A stretch of 64,000 bases of DNA, taken from Crossaster papposus. Lineage: Eukaryota > Echinodermata > Asteroidea > Velatida > Solasteridae. Every line of letters begins with the position of its first letter. Positions within the stretch are counted from its first letter, which is position 1. The stretch lies in contig JBAIAA010000262.1 in assembly GCA_037893245.1 (NCBI GenBank), positions 558,001 through 622,000 on the forward strand. The letters are read 5' to 3'. Below are positions 21,522 to 33,514 of the stretch, one piece after another. The notes below the pieces were generated by a model that made no database searches, was not told where the DNA came from, and worked only from the letters and a program-made list of their open reading frames with translations. The position numbers and the translations under genes were made by a program.

Positions 21522-24500
21522 CGCAGAGTAGTGCAGCGGGAGCGTGATGGGCCCATAGCCCAGAGGTCCGAGGACCAAAACCTTGCTTTGCTAACTAGGT
21601 ATTTTTGCTTCACTGCTATTCACATTTAATAAATATTGTAGAATGTTTTTAGAATGTCTGCTCTAATTTTGTTTGCATTTTCAAAATTTACATGAGGCAT
21701 AGTGGCGCAGTTGAAGCGTGCTGGGCCCATAACCCAGAGGTCCGAGGATCGAAACCTCGCTCTTCTAACAAGTTTTTGGTATGACATGAGGTACTCGACT
21801 CGGAGTGACAAATTAGACACTTTCTTGGTCAGTACCCGAGAGTTTGGTTGACCACAACCTCGGTCTGCTCAGGATAATTATTTTCTTGAAAGTGATTTCA
21901 TTTTCATTACAAATAGTTACGCAGAGTGGTGCCGTGGGAGCGTGATGGGCCCATAACCCAGAGGCCCGAGGACCGAAACCTCGCTCTGCTAAAGAGGTAT
22001 TTTTGCTTCACTGTTATTCAAATTTAATAATTATTTTAGAATGTTTTTAGAATGTCTGCTTTTATTTTGTTTGTTGTTTTTCTAAATTTACATGAGGCAT
22101 GGTGGCGCAGTGGAAGCTTGCTGGGCCTATAACCCAGAGTGCCGAGGATCAAAACCTCGTTCTGCTGCTAATAAGTTTTTGGTATGACTTGAGGTACTCG
22201 ACTCAGAGTGACAAAGTAGACCCTTTCTTGGTCAGTAACCGAGAGTTCGGATGATCACAACCTCGGTCTGCTCAGGATAATTTTGTATTTGATAGGGATT
22301 TCATTTTCATTAAAAATAGTTACGCAGAGTAGTGCAGCGGGAGCGTGATGGGCCCATAGCCCAGAGGTCCGAGGACCAAAACCTCGCTTTGCTAACTAGG
22401 TATTTTTGCTTCACTGCTATTCACATTTAATAAATATTGTAGAATGTTTTTAGAATGTCTGCTTTAATTTTGTTTGCATTTTCAAAATTTACATGAGGCA
22501 TAGTGGCGCAGTTGAAGCGTGCTGGGCCCATAACCCAGAGGTCCGAGGATCGAAACCTCGCTCTTCTAACAAGTTTTTGGTATGACATGAGGTACTCGAC
22601 TCGGAGTGACAAAGTAGACACTTTCTTAGTCAGTACCCGAGAGTTTGGTTGACCACAACCTCGGTCTGCTCAGGATAATTATTTTCTTGAAAGTGATTTC
22701 ATTTTCATTACAAATAGTTACGCAGAGTGGTGCCGTGGGAGCGTGATGGGCCCATAACCCAGAGGCCCGAGGACCGAAACCTCGCTCTGCTAAAGAGGTA
22801 TTTTTGCTTCACTGTTATTCAAATTTAATAATTATTTTAGAATGTTTTTAGAATGTCTGCTTTTATTTTGTTTGTTGTTTTTCTAAATTTACATGAGGCA
22901 TGGTGGCGCAGTGGAAGCTTGCTGGGCCTATAACCCAGAGTGCCGAGGATCAAAACCTCGTTCTGCTGCTAATAAGTTTTTGGTATGACTTGAAGTACTC
23001 GACTCAGAGTGACAAAGTAGACCCTTTCTTGGTCAGTAACCGAGAGTTCGGATGATCACAACCTCGGTCTGCTCAGGATAATTTTGTATTTGATAGGGAT
23101 TTTATTTTCATTAAAAATAGTTACGCAGAGTAGTGCAGCGGGAGCGTGATGGGCCCATAGCCCAGAGGTCCGAGGACCAAAACCTCGCTTTGCTAACTAG
23201 GTATTTTTGCTTCACTGCTATTCACATTTAATAAATATTGTAGAATGTTTTTAGAATGTCTGCTTTAATTTTGTTTGCATTTTCAAAATTTACATGAGGC
23301 ATAGTGGCGCAGTTGAAGCGTGCTGGGCCCATAACCCAGAGGTCCGAGGATCGAGACCTCGCTCTTCTAACAAGTTTTTGGTATGACATGAGGTACTCGA
23401 CTCGGAGTGACAAATTAGACACTTTCTTGGTCAGTACCCGAGAGTTTGGTTGACCACAACCTCGGTCTGCTCAGGATAATTATTTTCTTGAAAGTGATTT
23501 CATTTTCATTACAAATAGTTACGCAGAGTGGTGCCGTGGGAGCGTGATGGGCCCATAACCCAGAGGCCCGAGGACCGAAACCTCGCTCTGCTAAAGAGGT
23601 ATTTTTGCTTCACTGTTATTCAAATTTAATAATTATTTTAGAATGTTTTTAGAATGTCTGCTTTTATTTTGTTTGTTGTTTTTCTAAATTTACATGAGGC
23701 ATGGTGGCGCAGTGGAAGCTTGCTGGGCCTATAACCCAGAGTGCCGAGGATCAAAACCTCGTTCTGCTGCTAATAAGTTTTTGGTATGACTTGAGGTACT
23801 CGACTCAGAGTGACAAAGTAGACCCTTTCTTGGTCAGTAACCGAGAGTTCGGATGATCACAACCTCGGTCTGCTCAGGATAATTTTGTATTTGATAGGGA
23901 TTTCATTTTCATTAAAAATAGTTACGCAGAGTAGTGCAGCGGGAGCGTGATGGGCCCATAGCCCAGAGGTCCGAGGACCAAAACCTCGCTTTGCTAACTA
24001 GGTATTTTTGCTTCACTGCTATTCACATTTAATAAATATTGTAGAATGTTTTTAGAATGTCTGCTTTAATTTTGTTTGCATTTTCAAAATTTACATGAGG
24101 CATAGTGGCGCAGTTGAAGCGTGCTGGGCCCATAACCCAGAGGTCCGAGGATCGAAACCTCGCTCTTCTAACAAGTTTTTGGTATGACATGAGGTACTCG
24201 ACTCGGAGTGACAAAGTAGACACTTTCTTAGTCAGTACCCGAGAGTTTGGTTGACCACAACCTCGGTCTGCTCAGGATAATTATTTTCTTGAAAGTGATT
24301 TCATTTTCATTACAAATAGTTACGCAGAGTGGTGCCGTGGGAGCGTGATGGGCCCATAACCCAGAGGCCCGAGGACCGAAACCTCGCTCTGCTAAAGAGG
24401 TATTTTTGCTTCACTGTTATTCAAATTTAATAATTATTTTAGAATGTTTTTAGAATGTCTGCTTTTATTTTGTTTGTTGTTTTTCTAAATTTACATGAGG

Positions 24501-26327
24501 CATGGTGGCGCAGTGGAAGCTTGCTGGGCCTATAACCCAGAGTGCCGAGGATCAAAACCTCGTTCTGCTGCTAATAAGTTTTTGGTATGACTTGAAGTAC
24601 TCGACTCAGAGTGACAAAGTAGACCCTTTCTTGGTCAGTAACCGAGAGTTCGGATGATCACAACCTCGGTCTGCTCAGGATAATTTTGTATTTGATAGGG
24701 ATTTTATTTTCATTAAAAATAGTTACGCAGAGTAGTGCAGCGGGAGCGTGATGGGCCCATAGCCCAGAGGTCCGAGGACCAAAACCTCGCTTTGCTAACT
24801 AGGTATTTTTGCTTCACTGCTATTCACATTTAATAAATATTGTAGAATGTTTTTAGAATGTCTGCTTTAATTTTGTTTGCATTTTCAAAATTTACATGAG
24901 GCATAGTGGCGCAGTTGAAGCGGGCTGGGCCCATAACCCAGAGGTCCGAGGATCGAGACCTCGCTCTTCTAACAAGTTTTTGGTATGACATGAGGTACTC
25001 GACTCGGAGTGACAAAGTAGACACTTTCTTGGTCAGTACCCGAGAGTTTGGTTGACCACAACCTCGGTCTGCTCAGGATAATTATTTTCTTGAAAGTGAT
25101 TTCATTTTCATTACAAATAGTTACGCAGAGTGGTGCCGTGGGAGCGTGATGGGCCAATAACCCAGAGGCCCGAGGACCGAAACCTCGCTCTGCTAAAGAG
25201 GTATTTTTGCTTCACTGTTATTCAAATTTAATAATTATTTTAGAATGTTTTTAGAATGTCTGCTTTTATTTTGTTTGTTGTTTTTCTAAATTTACATGAG
25301 GCATGGTGGCGCAGTGGAAGCTTGCTGGGCCTATAACCCAGAGTGCCGAGGATCAAAACCTCGTTCTGCTGCTAATAAGTTTTTGGTATGACTTGAAGTA
25401 CACGACTCAGAGTGACAAAGTAGACCCTTTCTTGGTCAGTAACCGAGAGTTCGGATGATCACAACCTCGGTCTGCTCAGGATAATTTTGTATTTGATAGG
25501 GATTTCATTTTCATTAAAAATAGTTACGCAGAGTAGTGCAGCGGGAGCGTGATGGGCCCATAGCCCAGAGGTCCGAGGACCAAAACCTCGCTTTGCTAAC
25601 TAGGTATTTTTGCTTCACTGCTATTCACATTTAATAAATATTGTAGAATGTTTTTAGAATGTCTGCTTTAATTTTGTTTGCATTTTCTAAATTTACATGA
25701 GGCATAATGGCGCAGTTGAAGCGTGCTGGGCCCATAACCCAGATGTCCGAGGATCGAAACCTCGCTCTTCTAACAAGTTTTTGGTATGACATGAGGTACT
25801 CGACTCGGAGTGACAAAGTAGACACTTTCTTGGTCAGTACCCGAGAGTTTGGTTGACCACAACCTCGGTCTGCTCAGGATAATTATTTTCTTGAAAGTGA
25901 TTTCATTTTCATTACAAATAGTTACGCAGAGTGGTGCCGTGGGAGCGTGATGGGCCCATAACCCAGAGGCCCGAGGACCGAAACCTCGCTCTGCTAAAGA
26001 GGTATTTTTGCTTCACTGTTATTCAAATTTAATAATTATTTTAGAATGTTTTTAGAATGTCTGCTTTTATTTTGTTTGTTGTTTTTCTAAATTTACATGA
26101 GGCATGGTGGCGCAGTGGAAGCTTGCTGGGCCTATAACCCAGAGTGCCGAGGATCAAAACCTCGTTCTGCTGCTAATAAGTTTTTGGTATGACTTGAAGT
26201 ACTCGACTCAGAGTGACAAAGTAGACCCTTTCTTGGTCAGTAACCGAGAGTTCGGATGATCACAACCTCGGTCTGCTCAGGATAATTTCGTATTTGATAG
26301 TGATTTCATTTTCATTAAAAATAGTTA
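21522..26327 (+). repeat. Higher-order repeat copy 3 (six units)
   Basis: Directly follows copy 2 with no offset, so 16716-26327 is a true two-copy tandem of a 4,806-bp unit. Private changes include GGGCCAATAACCC in the C copy at 25124 and GTACACGACTC near 25400. Confidence 0.85.
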
Positions 26328-28730
26328 CGCAGAGTAGTGCAGCGGGAGCGTGATGGGCCCATAGCCCAGAGGTCCGAGGACCAAAACCTCGCTTTGCTAA
26401 CTAGGTATTTTTGCTTCACTGCTATTCACATTTAATAAATATTGTAGAATGTTTTTAGAATGTCTGCTTTAATTTTGTTTGCATTTTCAAAATTTACATG
26501 AGGCATAGTGGCGCAGTTGAAGCGTGCTGGGCCCATAACCCAGAGGTCCGAGGATCGAAACCTCGCTCTTCTAACAAGTTTTTGGTATGACATGAGGTAC
26601 TCGACTCGGAGTGACAAAGTAGACACTTTCTTGGTCAGTACCCGAGAGTTTGGTTGACCACAACCTCGGTCTGCTCAGGATAATTATTTTCTTGAAAGTG
26701 ATTTCATTTTCATTACAAATAGTTACGCAGAGTGGTGCCGTGGGAGCGTGATGGGCCCATAACCCAGAGGCCCGAGGACCGAAACCTCGCTCTGCTAAAG
26801 AGGTATTTTTGCTTCACTGTTATTCAAATTTAATAATTATTTTAGAATGTTTTTAAAATGTCTGCTTTTATTTTGTTTGTTGTTTTTCTAAATTTACATC
26901 AGGCATGGTGGCGCAGTGGAAGCTTGCTGGGCCTATAACCCAGAGTGCCGAGGATCAAAACCTCGTTCTGCTGCTAATAAGTTTTTGGTATGACTTGAAG
27001 TACTCGACTCAGAGTGACAAAGTAGACCCTTTCTTGGTCAGTAACCGAGAGTTCGGATGATCACAACCTCGGTCTGCTCAGGATAATTTTGTATTTGATA
27101 GGGATTTCATTTTCATTAAAAATAGTTACGCAGAGTAGTGCAGCGGGAGCGTGATGGGCCGATAGCCCAGAGGTCCGAGGACCAAAACCTCGCTTTGCTA
27201 ACTAGGTATTTTTGCTTCACTGCTATTCACATTTAATAAATATTGTAGAATGTTTTTAGAATGTCTGCTTTAATTTTGTTTGCATTTTCAAAATTTACAT
27301 GAGGCATAGTGGCGCAGTTGAAGCGTGCTGGGCCCATAACCCAGAGGTCCGAGGATCGAAACCTCGCTCTTCTAACAAGTTTTTGGTATGACATGAGGTA
27401 CTCGACTCGGAGTGACAAAGTAGACACTTTCTTGGTCAGTACCCGAGAGTTTGGTTGACCACAACCTCGGTCTGCTCAGGATAATTATTTTCTTGAAAGT
27501 GATTTCATTTTCATTACAAATAGTTACGCAGAGTGGTGCCGTGGAAGCGTGATGGGCCCATAACCCAGAGGCCCGAGGACCGAAACCTCGCTCTGCTAAA
27601 GAGGTATTTTTGCTTCACTGTTATTCAAATTTAATAATTATTTTAGAATGTTTTTAGAATGTCTGCTTTTATTTTGTTTGTTGTTTTTCTAAATGTACAT
27701 GAGGCATGGTGGCGCAGTGGAAGCTTGCTGGGCCTATAACCCAGAGTGCCGAGGATCAAAACCTCGTTCTGCTGCTAATAAGTTTTTGGTATGACTTGAA
27801 GTACTCGACTCAGAGTGACAAAGTAGACCCTTTCTTGGTCAGTAACCGAGAGTTCGGATGATCACAACCTCGGTCTGCTCAGGATAATTTTGTATTTGAT
27901 AGGGATTTCATTTTCATTAAAAATAGTTACGCAGAGTAGTGCAGCGGGAGCGTGATGGGCCCATAGCCCAGAGGTCCGAGGACCAAAACCTCGCTTTGCT
28001 AACTAGGTATTTTTGCTTCACTGCTATTCACATTTAATAAATATTGTAGAATGTTTTTAGAATGTCTGCTTTAATTTTGTTTGCATTTTCAAAATTTACA
28101 TGAGGCATAGTGGCGCAGTTGAAGCGTGCTGGGCCCATAACCCAGAGGTCCGAGGATCGAAACCTCGCTCTTCTAACAAGTTTTTGGTATGACATGAGGT
28201 ACTCGACTCGGAGTGACAAAGTAGACACTTTCTTGGTCAGTACCCGAGAGTTTGGTTGACCACAACCTCGGTCTGCTCAGGATAATTATTTTCTTGAAAG
28301 TGATTTCATTTTCATTACAAATAGTTACGCAGAGTGGTGCCGTGGGAGCGTGATGGGCCCATAACCCAGAGGCCCGAGGACCGAAACCTCGCTCTGCTAA
28401 AGAGGTATTTTTGCTTCACTGTTATTCAAATTTAATAATTATTTTAGAATGTTTTTAGAATGTCTGCTTTTATTTTGTTTGTTGTTTTTCTAAACTTACA
28501 TGAGGCATGGTGGCGCAGTGGAAGCTTGCTGGGCCTATAACCCAGAGTGCCGAGGATCAAAACCTCGTTCTGCTGCTAATAAGTTTTTGGTATGACTTGA
28601 GGTACTCGACTCAGAGTGACAAAGTAGACCCTTTCTTGGTCAGTAACCGAGAGTTCGGATGATCACAACCTCGGTCTGCTCAGGATAATTTTGTATTTGA
28701 TAGGGATTTCATTTTCATTAAAAATAGTTA
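26328..28730 (+). repeat. Three units between higher-order repeats
   Basis: Three units. The middle one carries the GGGCCGATAGCCC / GTGGAAGCG / TAAATGTAC marker set also seen at 12710, and the unit after the block carries ACCTTGCTTTGC. Near 26281-26300 the F-A spacer has private changes (TTTCGTATTTGATAGTG). Confidence 0.8.
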
Positions 28731-31700
28731 CGCAGAGTAGTGCAGCGGGAGCGTGATGGGCCCATAGCCCAGAGGTCCGAGGACTAAAACCTTGCTTTGC
28801 TAACTAGGTATTTTTGCTTCACTGCTATTCACATTTAATAAATATTGTAGAATGTTTTTAGAATGTCTGCTCTAATTTTGTTTGCATTTTCAAAATTTAC
28901 ATGAGGCATAGTGGCGCAGTTGAAGCGTGCTGGGCCCATAACCCAGAGGTCCGAGGATCGAAACCTCGCTCTTCTAACAAGTTTTTGGTATGACATGAGG
29001 TACTCGACTCGGAGTGACAAATTAGACACTTTCTTGGTCAGTACCCGAGAGTTTGGTTGACCACAACCTCGGTCTGCTCAGGATAATTATTTTCTTGAAA
29101 GTGATTTCATTTTCATTACAAATAGTTACGCAGAGTGGTGCCGTGGGAGCGTGATGGGCCCATAACCCAGAGGCCCGAGGACCGAAACCTCGCTCTGCTA
29201 AAGAGGTATTTTTGCTTCACTGTTATTCAAATTTAATAATTATTTTAGAATGTTTTTAGAATGTCTGCTTTTATTTTGTTTGTTGTTTTTCTAAATTTAC
29301 ATGAGGCATGGTGGCGCAGTGGAAGCTTGCTGGGCCTATAACCCAGAGTGCCGAGGATCAAAACCTCGTTCTGCTGCTAATAAGTTTTTGGTATGACTTG
29401 AGGTACTCGACTCAGAGTGACAAAGTAGACCCTTTCTTGGTCAGTAACCGAGAGTTCGGATGATCACAACCTCGGTCTGCTCAGGATAATTTTGTATTTG
29501 ATAGGGATTTCATTTTCACTAAAAATAGTTACGCAGAGTAGTGCAGCGGGAGCGTGATGGGCCCATAGCCCAGAGGTCCGAGGACCAAAACCTCGCTTTG
29601 CTAACTAGGTATTTTTGCTTCACTGCTATTCACATTTAATAAATATTGTAGAATGTTTTTAGAATGTCTGCTTTAATTTTGTTTGCATTTTCAAAATTTA
29701 CATGAGGCATAGTGGCGCAGTTGAAGCGTGCTGGGCCCATAACCCAGAGGTCCGAGGATCGAAACCTCGCTCTTCTAACAAGTTTTTGGTATGACATGAG
29801 GTACTCGACTCGGAGTGACAAAGTAGACACTTTCTTAGTCAGTACCCGAGAGTTTGGTTGACCACAACCTCGGTCTGCTCAGGATAATTATTTTCTTGAA
29901 AGTGATTTCATTTTCATTACAAATAGTTACGCAGAGTGGTGCCGTGGGAGCGTGATGGGCCCATAACCCAGAGGCCCGAGGACCGAAACCTCGCTCTGCT
30001 AAAGAGGTATTTTTGCTTCACTGTTATTCAAATTTAATAATTATTTTAGAATGTCTGCTTTTATTTTGTTTGTTGTTTTTCTAAATTTACATGAGGCATG
30101 GTGGCGCAGTGGAAGCTTGCTGGGCCTATAACCCAGAGTGCCGAGGATCAAAACCTCGTTCTGCTGCTAATAAGTTTTTGGTATGACTTGAAGTACTCGA
30201 CTCAGAGTGACAAAGTAGACCCTTTCTTGGTCAGTAACCGAGAGTTCGGATGATCACAACCTCGGTCTGCTCAGGATAATTTTGTATTTGATAGGGATTT
30301 TATTTTCATTAAAAATAGTTACGCAGAGTAGTGCAGCGGGAGCGTGATGGGCCCATAGCCCAGAGGTCCGAGGACCAAAACCTCGCTTTGCTAACTAGGT
30401 ATTTTTGCTTCACTGCTATTCACATTTAATAAATATTGTAGAATGTTTTTAGAATGTCTGCTTTAATTTTGTTTGCATTTTCAAAATTTACATGAGGCAT
30501 AGTGGCGCAGTTGAAGCGGGCTGGGCCCATAACCCAGAGGTCCGAGGATCGAGACCTCGCTCTTCTAACAAGTTTTTGGTATGACATGAGGTACTCGACT
30601 CGGAGTGACAAAGTAGACACTTTCTTGGTCAGTACCCGAGAGTTTGGTTGACCACAACCTCGGTCTGCTCAGGATAATTATTTTCTTGAAAGTGATTTCA
30701 TTTTCATTACAAATAGTTACGCAGAGTGGTGCCGTGGGAGCGTGATGGGCCCATAACCCAGAGGCCCGAGGACCGAAACCTCGCTCTGCTAAAGAGGTAT
30801 TTTTGCTTCACTGTTATTCAAATTTAATAATTATTTTAGAATGTTTTTAGAATGTCTGCTTTTATTTTGTTTGTTGTTTTTCTAAATTTACATGAGGCAT
30901 GGTGGCGCAGTGGAAGCTTGCTGGGCCTATAACCCAGAGTGCCGAGGATCAAAACCTCGTTCTGCTGCTAATAAGTTTTTGGTATGACTTGAAGTACTCC
31001 ACTCAGAGTGACAAAGTAGACCCTTTCTTGGTCAGTAACCGAGAGTTCGGATGATCACAACCTCGGTCTGCTCAGGATAATTTTGTATTTGATAGGGATT
31101 TCATTTTCATTAAAAATAGTTACGCAGAGTAGTGCAGCGGGAGCGTGATGGGCCCATAGCCCAGAGGTCCGAGGACCAAAACCTCGCTTTGCTAACTAGG
31201 TATTTTTGCTTCACTGTTATTCACATTTAATAAATATTGTAGAATGTTTTTAGAATGTCTGCTTTAATTTTGTTTGCATTTTCTAAATTTACATGAGGCA
31301 TAGTGGCGCAGTTGAAGCGTGCTGGGCCCATAACCCAGAGGTCCGAGGATCGAAACCTCGCTCTTCTAACAAGTTTTTGGTATGACATGAGGTACTCGAC
31401 TCGGAGTGACAAAGTAGACACTTTCTTGGTCAGTACCCGAGAGTTTGGTTGACCACAACCTCGGTCTGCTCAGGATAATTATTTTCTTGAAAGTGATTTC
31501 ATTTTCATTACAAATAGTTACGCAGAGTGGTGCCGTGGGAGCGTGATGGGCCCATAACCCAGAGGCCCGAGGACCGAAACCTCGCTCTGCTAAAGAGGTA
31601 TTTTTGCTTCACTGTTATTCAAATTTAATAATTATTTTAGAATGTCTGCTTTTATTTTGTTTGTTGTTTTTCTAAATTTACATGAGGCATGGTGGCGCAG

Positions 31701-33514
31701 TGGAAGCTTGCTGGGCCTATAACCCAGAGTGCCGAGGATCAAAACCTCGTTCTGCTGCTAATAAGTTTTTGGTATGACTTGAAGTACTCGACTCAGAGTG
31801 ACAAAGTAGACCCTTTCTTGGTCAGTAACCGAGAGTTCGGATGATCACAACCTCGGTCTGCTCAGGATAATTTTGTATTTGATAGGGATTTTATTTTCAT
31901 TAAAAATAGTTACGCAGAGTAGTGCAGCGGGAGCGTGATGGGCCCATAGCCCAGAGGTCCGAGGACCAAAACCTCGCTTTGCTAACTAGGTATTTTTGCT
32001 TCACTGCTATTCACATTTAATAAATATTGTAGAATGTTTTTAGAATGTCTGCTTTAATTTTGTTTGCATTTTCAAAATTTACATGAGGCATAGTGGCGCA
32101 GTTGAAGCGGGCTGGGCCCATAACCCAGAGGTCCGAGGATCGAGACCTCGCTCTTCTAACAAGTTTTTGGTATGACATGAGGTACTCGACTCGGAGTGAC
32201 AAAGTAGACACTTTCTTGGTCAGTACCCGAGAGTTTGGTTGACCACAACCTCGGTCTGCTCAGGATAATTATTTTCTTGAAAGTGATTTCATTTTCATTA
32301 CAAATAGTTACGCAGAGTGGTGCCGTGGGAGCGTGATGGGCCCATAACCCAGAGGCCCGAGGACCGAAACCTCGCTCTGCTAAAGAGGTATTTTTGCTTC
32401 ACTGTTATTCAAATTTAATAATTATTTTAGAATGTTTTTAGAATGTCTGCTTTTATTTTGTTTGTTGTTTTTCTAAATTTACATGAGGCATGGTGGCGCA
32501 GTGGAAGCTTGCTGGGCCTATAACCCAGAGTGCCGAGGATCAAAACCTCGTTCTGCTGCTAATAAGTTTTTGGTATGACTTGAAGTACTCGACTCAGAGT
32601 GACAAAGTAGACCCTTTCTTGGTCAGTAACCGAGAGTTCGGATGATCACAACCTCGGTCTGCTCAGGATAATTTTGTATTTGATAGGGATTTCATTTTCA
32701 TTAAAAATAGTTACGCAGAGTAGTGCAGCGGGAGCGTGATGGGCCCATAGCCCAGAGGTCCAAGGACCAAAACCTCGCTTTGCTAACTAGGTATTTTTGC
32801 TTCACTGCTATTCACATTTAATAAATATTGTAGAATGTTTTTAGAATGTCTGCTTTAATTTTGTTTGCATTTTCTAAATTTACATGAGGCATAGTGGCGC
32901 AGTTGAAGCGTGCTGGGCCCATAACCCAGAGGTCCGAGGATCGAAACCTCGCTCTTCTAACAAGTTTTTGGTATGACATGAGGTACTCGACTCGGAGTGA
33001 CAAAGTAGACACTTTCTTGGTCAGTACCCGAGAGTTTGGTTGACCACAACCTCGGTCTGCTCAGGATAATTATTTTCTTGAAAGTGATTTCATTTTCATT
33101 ACAAATAGTTACGCAGAGTGGTGCCGTGGGAGCGTGATGGGCCCATAACCCAGAGGCCCGAGGACCGAAACCTCGCTCTGCTAAAGAGGTATTTTTGCTT
33201 CACTGTTATTCAAATTTAATAATTATTTTAGAATGTTTTTAGAATGTCTGCTTTTATTTTGTTTGTTGTTTTTCTAAATTTACATGAGGCATGGTGGCGC
33301 AGTGGAAGCTTGCTGGGCCTATAACCCAGAGTGCCGAGGATCAAAACCTCGTTCTGCTGCTAATAAGTTTTTGGTATGACTTGAAGTACTCGACTCAGAG
33401 TGACAAAGTAGACCCTTTCTTGGTCAGTAACCGAGAGTTCGGATGATCACAACCTCGGTCTGCTCAGGATAATTTTGTATTTGATAGGGATTTCATTTTC
33501 ATTAAAAATAGTTA
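28731..33514 (+). repeat. Shortened higher-order repeat with a duplicated two-unit module
   Basis: The marker order is unit types 1, 2, 5, 6, 5, 6 of the six-unit repeat, so types 3 and 4 are missing and the 5-6 pair is doubled. Both type-5 units are preceded by the same 11-bp deletion in the C-D spacer (near 30046-30053 and 31636-31643), where the doubled TAGAATGT motif is reduced to one copy. One deletion event followed by duplication of the pair explains this. Confidence 0.8.
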
